From Nesterenkonia marinintestina (GTDB lineage Bacteria > Actinomycetota > Actinomycetes > Actinomycetales > Micrococcaceae), in NCBI RefSeq assembly GCF_025420485.1, contig NZ_JAOEFD010000005.1, forward strand, positions 109,050-173,049: a DNA stretch of 64,000 nt, read 5' to 3'. Shown here piece by piece: positions 16,578 through 24,690 of the stretch; the stretch's first letter is position 1; each line of letters starts with the position of its first letter. Position numbers and translations under genes: made by a program. The notes beneath the pieces are model-generated. The model was given only the letters and a program-made list of their open reading frames with translations, searched no databases and was not told where the DNA came from.

Positions 16578-17624
16578 ATGCGACAGTCGAACCCCATCTC
16601 ACAGACCACAGTCGGACCGACCGAGGCCGAGCTGTTCGGCGTCGAGGCCGCGGCCGAACGCTCCCCACGGATCGTCCGGCGTGCGGCCGGGGCCCTCACC
16701 ATCGGGCTGCTGGCCTTCTCCCTGTCGGCGTGCGACCTGCTCGACGGAGGCGACGGCGCTGACGACGACGACCAGCAGACCAGCGAACCCGAGGACGACG
16801 CCGGCGAGGACACTGCCGACGACACCGGCGAGGACGAGTCCTCGGAGGAGGACTCCGACGAGTCGGCCGACGGAGCGACTGATGAGGCGACTGATGAGGC
16901 GACCGAGGACTCGGAGGACGAGCCCGCCGAAGAGTCGACCGACGAGCCGACCGACGATCCCACTGATGAGGCGACGGGCGACGAGACGTCCGAGGCCTCC
17001 GGCTCGGACACGTTCGAAAGCTCCACCGAGTCGGACTCCTTCGGCGGATCCGAGGACGGCGACGGCGGGTCCTCGGACCAGGCCGAGGACTACGAGACCG
17101 ATGCGCCGGACCCCCTCTCCGGAAGCTCCGGCACCAGCTCGGCGGACTTCCGCCAGTCGGTCCAGGACGCCCTGGACGAGGGGGATTTCGAGGAGGGTGA
17201 GGTCTCCGGCGTCGAGATCTACGACGCGGAGATGGACAACTCCGTGAAGGTCACCAAGGTGATCCGGAACTTCCCCTCCCCCAGCAACGCGTGGCGGCTG
17301 CAGAACGGCGGCGAGGCCATCCTCCTCTACGTCGAGCCCGACGTCGGCGGCGAACGGTACACCTCGATCAACAAGCTCTTCTTCCTCGGCCCGATCGGGC
17401 AGGAGCAGCGGAACTCGCTGCTGATGGACTCGGAGATGGAGGCCGCCGGGCTGACCCCGTACGACGGCTACGTCGACGACGACCAGCCGGGCTGGGTGGC
17501 CTTCGTCGTCGACGACCAGGCCGATGAGTACAACCTCGGGGTCGTCCGCCCGGAGACCGAGATCCTGGGCACCGACGAGACCCTGGACCAGCAGGCCTGG
17601 GAGTTCTCGCTCCGGTCCGAGTGA
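16578..17624 (+). CDS. Acidic secreted lipoprotein, second of a tandem pair
   Basis: The ATG at 16578 (after GGACGGA, as in the first copy) gives 348 aa. The signal ends FSLSAC, making Cys52 the lipid site. The linker (about 55-185) is a degenerate repeat of Asp-Glu-Ala-Thr/Ser units (DEATDEATED, DEPTDDPTDE), longer and more repetitive than in the first copy. The C-terminal domain matches the upstream protein closely (SADFRQSVQDALDEGDF; SGVEIYDAEMDNSVKVTKVI; RNFPSPSNAW; KLFFLGPIGQEQRNSLLMDS; GWVAFVVDDQADEYNLG). The function is unknown. The 144-bp gap between the copies has its own possible regulatory repeats, so they may be transcribed separately. Confidence 0.82.
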   Translation: MRQSNPISQTTVGPTEAELFGVEAAAERSPRIVRRAAGALTIGLLAFSLSACDLLDGGDGADDDDQQTSEPEDDAGEDTADDTGEDESSEEDSDESADGATDEATDEATEDSEDEPAEESTDEPTDDPTDEATGDETSEASGSDTFESSTESDSFGGSEDGDGGSSDQAEDYETDAPDPLSGSSGTSSADFRQSVQDALDEGDFEEGEVSGVEIYDAEMDNSVKVTKVIRNFPSPSNAWRLQNGGEAILLYVEPDVGGERYTSINKLFFLGPIGQEQRNSLLMDSEMEAAGLTPYDGYVDDDQPGWVAFVVDDQADEYNLGVVRPETEILGTDETLDQQAWEFSLRSE

Positions 17625-17639
17625 GCTGACCCCACCCTC

Positions 17640-17713
17640 CATCGAGTCCCCGATCCCCGCGGCGTGTCGGGCCGAGAACGGCCTGAAGTGCGTCGGAGAT
17701 CGGGGACTCGATG
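17640..17713. terminator. Long inverted repeat with branched loop after the lipoprotein pair
   Basis: CATCGAGTCCCCGATC (17640-17655) and GATCGGGGACTCGATG (17698-17713) are perfect 16-bp complements separated by 42 nt. The loop contains a small GGCC...GGCC hairpin, so the transcript would fold into a branched structure. It starts 15 bp after the stop at 17624, which suits a terminator. The arm length is unusual for a plain one. Confidence 0.6.
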
Positions 17714-17768
17714 CGTGGGGGACGGAGCTCGTCCCGCGCGTGCGCGTCCGCGCGTACACTCGGAGTCG

Positions 17769-18806
17769 ATGTCCACCCCGCACTCGCACCCCTCGGACAC
17801 CCCTGCCGTCCCGCCGTCCGATCCGTCGCGCCGCATGCGCTGGATGGACCTGCTGCGCGGGCTCGCCGTCGTGCTCGTGGTCATCATGCACGGAGCGACG
17901 ATCCCCCTGTCCACCGACTCGGGGTTCCGCGAGTGGGTCGTGGTCAACCAGTACCTCGAACCGGTGCGCATGCCGCTGCTGATGTTCCTCTCCGGCATGC
18001 TGCTGCCCCGGGCCCTGAAGAAGTCGTCGGGCGAGTACCTGTGGGGAAAGTTCGCCGCCGTGGGATGGCCGGCTCTGGTGTGGATGGTGCTCTACGGGGT
18101 CCTGGTGTTCCGGAACGGTCCCTTCGACGCCGCCTACTGGGCCACCGGGGACTACCTGTGGTTCCTGCTGGCCCTGCTCGGCTGCTACGTGATCGCCCTG
18201 ATCACTCGGGCCGTCCATCCGGGGGTCACCGCCGCGGTGATGATCACCGTGACCAGCGTGGTCTCTCTGACGATCCTGCCGGACCGGATCCTCTACTACG
18301 GCACGTTCTTCTTCCTCGGCGCCTGGCTGGGCCGGTGGGTGCTCGCCTGGTCGCGGCTGCCTCGGGCGGTCCCGCTGCTGCTTCTCGTCCCGGCCGCCGT
18401 CCTCTCGCACCTGGCGGTCCAGGACGGCTCGCTGCGCGGAGGGAACTGGCAGGCCGCGGCGATATCCATGGTGTGCCTGGCGCTGGTGATGTGGTTCGCC
18501 CCCAAGATCCCCTCGAACGCGCACACGCGGTTCCTGGAGTGGATGGGACGCCACTCCCTGGTCGTCTACGTCGCCCACTTCCCGATCCTGGTGGTCGTCC
18601 ACCGCACGATGGACAGCCTCGACGCCGACCCGCTGGTCCACGTCACGGTGACCACGCTGTTGGGCCTGGGGCTCACCGTGGGGATGGTGCTTCTGCGCCC
18701 GCGGACGCCCTGGCTGTATCAGTTCCCCCGGCGGTGGACCCCGGCCCGGTGGCGCCGGGGGAACCCCTCCACAGGCCCCGATGCACCCGTCAGCGGCAGG
18801 CGGTAG
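17769..18806 (+). CDS. Acyltransferase family 3 membrane protein
   Basis: The ATG at 17769 lies 8 nt after TACACT (17755-17760), so the transcript is probably leaderless. The 345-aa product opens with RRMRWMDLLRGLAVVLVVIMHG: the Arg...Asp...RG...His pattern is the active-site signature of acyltransferase-3 (OafA/YrhL, NodX-like) proteins. About ten membrane helices follow, including PLLMFLSGMLLPRAL and WMGRHSLVVYVAHFPIL, the conserved C-terminal block. The family O-acylates cell-surface sugars or antibiotics in the membrane; the acceptor here is unknown. It ends 10 bp before dnaX. Confidence 0.88.
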   Translation: MSTPHSHPSDTPAVPPSDPSRRMRWMDLLRGLAVVLVVIMHGATIPLSTDSGFREWVVVNQYLEPVRMPLLMFLSGMLLPRALKKSSGEYLWGKFAAVGWPALVWMVLYGVLVFRNGPFDAAYWATGDYLWFLLALLGCYVIALITRAVHPGVTAAVMITVTSVVSLTILPDRILYYGTFFFLGAWLGRWVLAWSRLPRAVPLLLLVPAAVLSHLAVQDGSLRGGNWQAAAISMVCLALVMWFAPKIPSNAHTRFLEWMGRHSLVVYVAHFPILVVVHRTMDSLDADPLVHVTVTTLLGLGLTVGMVLLRPRTPWLYQFPRRWTPARWRRGNPSTGPDAPVSGRR

Positions 18807-18816
18807 GGTTTCTGGG

Positions 18817-21126
18817 GTGAGCACCGCCCTGTACCGCCGCTATCGTCCGGACACCTTCGCCGACGTCATCGGGCAGGAGCACGTCACCGCCCCGCTGATG
18901 ACCGCCCTGGACAAGGACGCGGTCTCCCACGCCTACCTCTTCTCCGGTCCGCGCGGCTGCGGGAAGACCACCTCCGCCCGCATCCTGGCGCGCTGCCTGA
19001 ACTGCGCCGAGGGTCCGACGCCGACGCCCTGCGGCACCTGTGACTCCTGCGCGGATCTGGCCACCGGCGGCCCGGGCTCCCTGGACGTGATCGAGATCGA
19101 CGCGGCCAGCCACGGCGGCGTCGACGACGCCCGTGATCTGCGCGAGCGCGCCACCTTCGCCCCGGTGCGGGACCGGTACAAGATCTTCATCATCGACGAG
19201 GCCCATATGGTCACGGCGGCAGGCTTCAACGCGCTGCTGAAGATCGTGGAGGAGCCGCCGGAGCACATCAAGTTCATCTTCGCCACCACGGAGCCGGACA
19301 AGGTCATCGGCACCATCCGCTCCCGCACGCACCACTACCCCTTCCGCCTGGTCCCTCCGGAGCCGCTGCTGGACTACCTGGATCGGCTCTCCGGGGAGGA
19401 GGGCGTCTCGGTCGCACCGGGAGTGCTGCCCCTGGTGCTGCGCGCCGGCGGCGGGTCGGTGCGTGACACGCTCTCGGTGCTGGACCAGCTCATCGCCGGG
19501 TCCTCGGCCGAGGGCATCGCCTACGACCGGGCGGTCGCGCTGCTCGGGTTCACCCACTCTGCGCTGCTCGACGACGTCGTCGACTCCCTGGCCTCCCGCG
19601 ACGGCGCCCAGGCCTTCGACGTGGTGGACCGGGTGGTCCAGTCCGGGCAGGATCCGCGGCGGTTCGTCGAGGACCTGCTGGAGCGGATGCGGGATCTGAT
19701 CATCGTGAAGTCGGTCCCGGAGAACCCGGAGGCCATCCTCCGCGGCGTCGCGGCGGACCAGATCGCGAAGATGCAGGAGCAGGCCGGCACGGTCGGCTCC
19801 GGCGAACTCTCACGCTCGGCCGACGTCACCGCCCAGGCGCTGACGGACATGGTGGGGGCGACCTCCCCGCGTCTGCACCTGGAGCTGCTGATGGCCCGGC
19901 TCCTGCTGCCCCACGCCGACGAGGGCACCTCCAGCCTGGCCGCACGGTTGGACCAGATGGAGCGTCGTCTGGAGTTCCTCTCCGGCGGCGGCGCACCGCA
20001 GCCCGCTCCGAGCCCCGAGCCGGTTCCGGCCCCGGCGACCACCACCACTCAGGCCCGCGAGGCCGCGTCGGAGTCAGAGGCCGAGGCCGAGCGTCCGGAG
20101 CCCCCGCAGCCGGAGCGGCCCGAGGCCGAGCACCCGGAGCACCCGGAGTCCTCGCAGCCTGCGGCGCCCTCCGGTGAGTCCTCGCGCGCGGAGATGATGC
20201 AGCGCGCATGGCCCGACGTCGTCCATGCCCTGGCCTCGCAGTCCCGTCTGGTGTGGATGCTGGTGAAGGACAACACCTCGGTCGCCGGCTTCGACGGCCG
20301 GACCCTGACCCTGTCCTTCGCCAACGACGGCGCCCGCGGCACCTTCGCCAACAGGAACGGGGAGCGCGCCCTGGGTGCGGCGATCCACCAGGTCCTGGGC
20401 ATGGAGGTCGGGTTCGATCTGATCACAGGAGGCGCTCCGCCGGCGGCTGATCAGGACCCAAAAGGCCCTAGCCGGTCGACGCCGGCTGAGGATGACGCCG
20501 CCCCGGCCTGGGTGCGCGAGGAATCCCCCGAGGAGCAGCCGCCCCCGGACGACGAGCCCCCGCCGGAGGACCCCCACGATCTGCCGCCCTCTCCTCACCC
20601 GGCGCAGGCGGAGGAGCCCTGGACGGACCCCGCCGACGAGCCTGAGGAGCCTGGGGAGTCCAAGGAGGCCGAGGAGCCCGACCACCCGGACGGGCCGGCC
20701 GACGCCTATCGCCGCACCTCCGCACCACAGGTTCCGGCGTTCGCCCGGCCCAGTCAGGCGGCTCCCACCCCGACGCAGGACTCCCCCCGCGCCCCAGGCC
20801 CGGCAGGCCCGTCAGACTCGGCAGACCATGCAGGCACCCCGGCGCCGTCGTCCTCATCGCCCGACTCATCGCCCGACTCATCGCCCGCCTCCTCGAAGAT
20901 CGCCGCGATCCGGGAACGGATGGCGCGCCGCCAGGAGCCGGAGGCCCCCTCGGAGCCGCCTCCCCCTCCTCCGGACCCCGCCGAGCCGCCCCCTCCCGAG
21001 GACGAGGTCCCCAGCGACGACGACATCGCGGTGGAGGACTCCGCGGTCTTCGGGCGTCGGGCCGTCGAGCGGCTCCTCGGGGGTACCCTCGTCGAGGAGC
21101 GTTCGCTGACCGGCGAGCCGCTCTGA
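18817..21126 (+). CDS. dnaX: DNA polymerase III subunits gamma and tau
   Basis: The GTG at 18817 (7 nt after TAGGGT, leaderless type) starts VSTALYRRYRPDTFADVIGQ; 769 aa. Walker A is GPRGCGKTT (44-52), the zinc site uses Cys 63, 72, 75 and 78, and the DEAH box is at 127-130. Sensor 1 lies in FATTEPDKV and the Arg finger in SRTHHYPF. The AAA+ domains and collar end near residue 370. A Pro/Glu-rich linker leads to a folded segment (about 455-535, RAEMMQRAWPDVVHALASQS to LGMEVGFDLI). A disordered, acidic, Pro-rich tail of some 220 residues follows, with a terminal motif IAAIRERMARRQEP and VFGRRAVERLL. It loads the beta clamp and organises the replisome. The frameshift signal at 20457-20487 would also make a shorter gamma form of about 551 residues. 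recR follows 33 bp downstream. Confidence 0.97.
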   Translation: MSTALYRRYRPDTFADVIGQEHVTAPLMTALDKDAVSHAYLFSGPRGCGKTTSARILARCLNCAEGPTPTPCGTCDSCADLATGGPGSLDVIEIDAASHGGVDDARDLRERATFAPVRDRYKIFIIDEAHMVTAAGFNALLKIVEEPPEHIKFIFATTEPDKVIGTIRSRTHHYPFRLVPPEPLLDYLDRLSGEEGVSVAPGVLPLVLRAGGGSVRDTLSVLDQLIAGSSAEGIAYDRAVALLGFTHSALLDDVVDSLASRDGAQAFDVVDRVVQSGQDPRRFVEDLLERMRDLIIVKSVPENPEAILRGVAADQIAKMQEQAGTVGSGELSRSADVTAQALTDMVGATSPRLHLELLMARLLLPHADEGTSSLAARLDQMERRLEFLSGGGAPQPAPSPEPVPAPATTTTQAREAASESEAEAERPEPPQPERPEAEHPEHPESSQPAAPSGESSRAEMMQRAWPDVVHALASQSRLVWMLVKDNTSVAGFDGRTLTLSFANDGARGTFANRNGERALGAAIHQVLGMEVGFDLITGGAPPAADQDPKGPSRSTPAEDDAAPAWVREESPEEQPPPDDEPPPEDPHDLPPSPHPAQAEEPWTDPADEPEEPGESKEAEEPDHPDGPADAYRRTSAPQVPAFARPSQAAPTPTQDSPRAPGPAGPSDSADHAGTPAPSSSSPDSSPDSSPASSKIAAIRERMARRQEPEAPSEPPPPPPDPAEPPPPEDEVPSDDDIAVEDSAVFGRRAVERLLGGTLVEERSLTGEPL
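20427..20487 (+). promoter_or_regulatory. Programmed -1 frameshift signal inside dnaX
   Basis: CCCAAAA at 20457-20463 is a canonical X XXY YYZ slippery heptamer and is correctly phased with the zero frame (GAC CCA AAA GGC, residues 547-550). After a -1 slip the frame reads CCC AAA AGG CCC TAG, stopping at 20469-20471. Six nucleotides past the heptamer a stem begins: AGCCGG (20470-20475), loop TCGACG, CCGGCT (20482-20487). A Shine-Dalgarno-like AGGAGG sits at 20427-20432, 24 nt upstream of the heptamer. Slippery site, spacer, hairpin and immediate -1 stop match the logic of the E. coli dnaX signal that makes gamma. Confidence 0.75.
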
Positions 21127-21159
21127 CCTCGCACCTGCTCAGAAAGGTCTCCCCACACC

Positions 21160-21765
21160 GTGTACGAAGGCGCAGTCCAGGACCTCATCGACGAGCTGGG
21201 ACGGCTGCCGGGCATCGGCCCGAAGTCCGCCCAGCGCGTGGCCTTCCACATCCTCGAGGCGGACACCGAGGACATGCGGCGCCTGGCCGATGCGATCGTG
21301 ACCGTCAAGGAGCGGGTGAAGTTCTGCGAGATCTGCTTCAACGTCTCGGAGGGCGCCCGGTGCCAGATCTGCCTCGATGAGCGGCGCGACCCCTCGGTGA
21401 TATGCGTCGTCGAGGAGTCCAAGGACGTGATGGCCATCGAGCGCACCCGCTCGTTCCGGGGCAGGTACCACGTGCTCGGAGGGTCCATCAATCCGATCGC
21501 CGGCGTGGGCCCGGAGCAGCTGCATATCCGCGAGCTGCTCACACGCCTCTCCGACGACGTCGTCCAGGAGGTCATCGTGGCCACGGACCCGAACCTGGAG
21601 GGCGAGGCCACGGCCACCTATCTGGTCCGGATGCTCGGCTCAGTCGGGGTCCGGCTCACCCGCCTCGCGTCAGGGCTGCCGGTGGGCGGCGACCTGGAGT
21701 ACGCCGACGACGTCACCCTGGGCCGGGCCTTCGAGGGCCGCCGGTCGATGACCTCGGAGTCATGA
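21160..21765 (+). CDS. recR: Recombination protein RecR
   Basis: The GTG at 21160 follows AGAAAGG and starts [20 protein letters not shown]; 201 aa, the normal RecR length. It has the helix-hairpin-helix [14 protein letters not shown], the four-Cys zinc finger (CEIC...CQIC, about residues 54-72), the Toprim region [14 protein letters not shown] with [13 protein letters not shown], and the C-terminal [14 protein letters not shown]alker-like block. RecR acts with RecO/RecF to load RecA at single-strand gaps. The dnaX-recR order is widely conserved. Transcription probably comes from dnaX. Confidence 0.97.
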   Translation: MYEGAVQDLIDELGRLPGIGPKSAQRVAFHILEADTEDMRRLADAIVTVKERVKFCEICFNVSEGARCQICLDERRDPSVICVVEESKDVMAIERTRSFRGRYHVLGGSINPIAGVGPEQLHIRELLTRLSDDVVQEVIVATDPNLEGEATATYLVRMLGSVGVRLTRLASGLPVGGDLEYADDVTLGRAFEGRRSMTSES

Positions 21766-22110
21766 CCCCGCGCAATATCTTTATCATAATGTGATCCCAT
21801 TCATACGTGATGGTATTTCAGGTGATTTTCACGAATCCGCTCCCCCGGCTAAGTCCGTGGTCTCACCGCGATCTGCATGGAGAATCACGGTTCACCGTGG
21901 ATTACGAAGGTCCGTGATGAAGGGGCCACTTTTCCCGCTTTCCGTACGCCCCGGGCGCAGCGGGAGACCGGACAGACTGTCATTGCCGGGTTCCACTCAT
22001 TACTGTGGCGTACAGCACCGTTGTGTTCGCGACCACTCGCCGCGTCCCGACAGCGGTGCACACCTGATGCATCAGGATCATTCGCACCACGACGTGAGGG
22101 GACAGACATC
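21766..22110. other. Intergenic region between recR and ehuB
   Basis: A 345-bp stretch, AT-rich in its first 80 bp. It contains two small inverted repeats, CACGG-TTCA-CCGTG (21886-21899) and GACAG-A-CTGTC (21971-21981), and a TACTGT at 22001-22006 that could be a -10 box for the importer operon. The one short frame crossing it runs into the ehuB frame region and lacks a ribosome site, so I see no gene here. It presumably holds the osmotic control region of the operon. Confidence 0.4.
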
Positions 22111-23022
22111 ATGCGCATCCGGAGGACGTCCAAGGCCATGCCGCTGACCGCGGTCACGGCGGTCGGGCTGCTGGCGCTGACCGCCTGCGGCAACGGAGAC
22201 GGGAACGGCAACGGCGACGAGGACAACGGCGAGGCCGGGGGCGACGGAGAGACCATCACCGTCGCGATCGCCGGCGAGGAGCCCTACTCGTACCTCAACG
22301 ACGAGGGTGAGCCGGAGGGTGCGACCATCGCCATCGCCGAGGAGATCCTCGGGGAGCGGATGGGCTACGAGGTCGAGGCTGAGCTCACCGACTGGGACTC
22401 GCTGATCCCGGGCCTCAACGCCGACAACTGGGACGTGGTCTCGGCCGGTATGTCCATCACCCCGGAGCGCTGCGAGCAGGCCGACTTCTCCGAGCCGGAG
22501 ATCATGTACACCACCGCTCTGCTGGTCGAAGAGGGCAACCCGTACGACGTGGAGACCCTCGACGACGTCAAGGAGGCCCAGGACGACGGCGAGGACATCT
22601 CCGTGGTGACCCTGACCGCCGGCGTCGAGGCCGGGTTCTCCGACGACATCGGCGTCGACTACGAGGGTGTGGGCAGCGCCGAGGACGGCGTCGAGTTCGT
22701 CGAGGGCGGCCGTGCCGACGTCTTCGCACTGACCGCCATCTCCCTGAACGCCATGACCGACGAGATGGAGGGCGTCGAGGTCACCGACGCCTTCGTCCAC
22801 GAGGTCGGCGCCGGCTCCACCGTGTTCCCGCAGGGCGACACCGAGATGCTCGACGAGTACAACGAGCACCTCGCCGAGCTCAAGGAGGACGAGGAGCTGC
22901 TGGATCTGATCGAGCCCTTCGGCTTCACCGAGGCTGAGGTGCCCCCGGCGGAGATGACTGCCGACGAGCTCTGCGAGGGCGACATCGAAGCGCTCAACGA
23001 GGAGTACCTCGAGGACGAGTGA
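22111..23022 (+). CDS. ehuB: Solute-binding lipoprotein of a polar-amino-acid/ectoine-type ABC importer
   Basis: The ATG at 22111 gives 303 aa with a signal ending LLALTAC (lipidated Cys26) and a Gly/Asn/Asp spacer. The mature part is a family-3 periplasmic-binding-type domain: ITVAIAGEEPYSYLNDEGEP, ATIAIAEEILGERMG, NADNWDVVSAGMSITPERC, and a C-terminal hinge half with GGRADVFALTAISLNA. Four genes in the order binding protein, permease, permease, ATPase match ehuBCDA, the ectoine/hydroxyectoine importer of actinobacteria and rhizobia. An amino-acid importer is the alternative. The symbol is given on order and resemblance, so specificity is inferred. Confidence 0.78.
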   Translation: MRIRRTSKAMPLTAVTAVGLLALTACGNGDGNGNGDEDNGEAGGDGETITVAIAGEEPYSYLNDEGEPEGATIAIAEEILGERMGYEVEAELTDWDSLIPGLNADNWDVVSAGMSITPERCEQADFSEPEIMYTTALLVEEGNPYDVETLDDVKEAQDDGEDISVVTLTAGVEAGFSDDIGVDYEGVGSAEDGVEFVEGGRADVFALTAISLNAMTDEMEGVEVTDAFVHEVGAGSTVFPQGDTEMLDEYNEHLAELKEDEELLDLIEPFGFTEAEVPPAEMTADELCEGDIEALNEEYLEDE

Positions 23023-23131
23023 TCGGCTCCTGAGCCGCGGCCACACCGGTCGATGCGGTGGTCGGTCCGCCCATGGCGGACCGGCCGCGGCATCGGCCGG
23101 ATCCGACTGATGAGGGGACCGTTCGCAGACT

Positions 23132-23974
23132 ATGGACTGGCTGGACACGCAGAGGGACAACTTCCAGGTCCTGAGCAACTTCTCGGAGCGACTGATCGAC
23201 GGTCTGGTGACCACGGTCCAGCTCACCGTGCTCGGCGGTGCGGTCGCCTTCCTCGTCGCCGTCGTGCTGGGACTGATGGCCGGCAGCCCGAGCCTCTGGC
23301 TGCGCGGCCCGGCCCGCGTCCTCATCGAATTCTTCCGCGGCATCTCGCTGCTGGTGCTGCTGTTCTGGCTCGTCTACGTGCTTCCGATCTTCATCATCCG
23401 CTACGACATCCCCATCCCCGGACCGCAGGACCACACCTTCGCCGTCGGTGTGGCGGCGCTGGGGATCAACTACGGCGCCTACGCCGCCGAGGCCGTGCGC
23501 GCCTCGCTGACCACCGTCCCCAAGGGCCAGTGGGAGGCGACCACCGCACTGTCGATGTCCTGGCAGCACAGGATGCGACGGATCATCTTCCCCCAGGCCT
23601 GGGCGCTGATGATCCCCTCGCTGGCGAACCTGTGGATCCACCTGCTCAAGGGCAGCGCCATCGTCTACATCCTGCCGCGGGTCAACGACCTGACCTTCGA
23701 GCTGAACAATCTGCGTCGTCCCACCGACATCTGGTTCTCCCACGCCCTGGTCGGACTGATCACCTACTTCCTGCTGGCCCTGGTCCTGCTGTTCGTCATG
23801 CAGGCCCTCGAGGCCCGGGCGAAGTACCGGCTGGGCCGCGGCCCCGGTCTGCGCGAGGTGTTCTCGCTGCGGCTGCGTCCGGTCAGCCCCGACGGCGCCG
23901 GAGGGTCGGCGATGGGCGAGGACGAGACGGTCGAGCCGAAGGCCGGAGCACGCGCAGGAGGTGAGGAGCGATGA
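23132..23974 (+). CDS. ehuC: ABC importer permease (EhuC-like, HisM family)
   Basis: The 280-aa protein has an N-terminal cytoplasmic stretch (MDWLDTQRDNFQVLSNFSER) and about five to six membrane helices of the His/Glu/Gln/Arg/opine permease family. The TTVPKGQWEATTALSMSW block, followed by RIIFPQAWALMIPSL, is the EAA loop that contacts the ATPase. A hydrophilic acidic C-terminal tail of about 40 residues is unusual in length. The stop overlaps the next permease start by 4 bp (23971-23974). With EhuD it forms the heterodimeric channel. Confidence 0.85.
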   Translation: MDWLDTQRDNFQVLSNFSERLIDGLVTTVQLTVLGGAVAFLVAVVLGLMAGSPSLWLRGPARVLIEFFRGISLLVLLFWLVYVLPIFIIRYDIPIPGPQDHTFAVGVAALGINYGAYAAEAVRASLTTVPKGQWEATTALSMSWQHRMRRIIFPQAWALMIPSLANLWIHLLKGSAIVYILPRVNDLTFELNNLRRPTDIWFSHALVGLITYFLLALVLLFVMQALEARAKYRLGRGPGLREVFSLRLRPVSPDGAGGSAMGEDETVEPKAGARAGGEER

Positions 23975-24690
23975 GCACGCTGAGCACAGCCGCCGTGCTG
24001 GCGCAGGAGGTCGACGAGCCGACCATCATCGACGACTCCGGCCCCATCTTCGACTGGGGCTTCGCCGTCGACATCCTCCCCGACATGCTCATGGCGTTCC
24101 TCCAGGTCACCCTCGTGGTGACTCTGGTGGGCACGCTCATCGCCGCGGTGCTGGGCCTGGTCATCGCGATCCTGATCATGGTGCTGCCCGGTCCGCTGGC
24201 GTGGATCGTCCGCTGGGCGGCGAACTTCATCCGCATGACGCCGATCGTGGTCCAGCTGATCTTCCTGTTCTGGACGTTCCTGTGGATGGATCCGATGACC
24301 ATCGGCATCATCGTGTTCGGGGTCCACTACGCGACCTACATGTCCGAGGTGTACCGCGCCGGGATCGAATCCGTGCCCAAGGGCCAGTGGGAGGCGACCA
24401 CCGCCCTGTCGATGTCGGCGATGCGCACCTGGCGCCGCGTCGTCATCCCCCAGGCCCTGCGCTCCACGGTCCCGTCGCTCGGGAACTACGCGATCTCGAT
24501 GTTCAAGGACACGCCCTTCCTGTTCGTCATCTCGGTCGCGGAGATGGTCACCGTCGCCCAGACCATCGGGGCCCAGACGTTCCGCTACAACGAGCCGATC
24601 ACCATCGCGGGTCTGATCTTCCTCGCCGCGAGCTACCCCACAGCCGTGCTGATCAACCGATTGGAGAAGCGCCTTGCCTACGCCCACTGA
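23971..24690 (+). CDS. ehuD: ABC importer permease (EhuD-like, HisQ family)
   Basis: The 239-aa protein has a short acidic N-terminus (EVDEPTIIDDSG), five or so membrane helices and the EAA loop SVPKGQWEATTALSMSAMRTWRRV followed by VIPQALRSTVPSLGNYAISM. The SLGNYAISMFKDTPF segment is typical of amino-acid-type permeases. It overlaps ehuC by 4 bp and the ATPase gene by 17 bp, so all three are translationally coupled. It is the second half of the ectoine/amino-acid importer channel. Confidence 0.86.
   Translation: MSTLSTAAVLAQEVDEPTIIDDSGPIFDWGFAVDILPDMLMAFLQVTLVVTLVGTLIAAVLGLVIAILIMVLPGPLAWIVRWAANFIRMTPIVVQLIFLFWTFLWMDPMTIGIIVFGVHYATYMSEVYRAGIESVPKGQWEATTALSMSAMRTWRRVVIPQALRSTVPSLGNYAISMFKDTPFLFVISVAEMVTVAQTIGAQTFRYNEPITIAGLIFLAASYPTAVLINRLEKRLAYAH

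Noticed and set aside
22111..23022. Glutamine or arginine binding protein as firm call for the lipoprotein
   Set aside because: The fold allows it, but gene order binding protein-permease-permease-ATPase fits Ehu better; neither can be proven from sequence.
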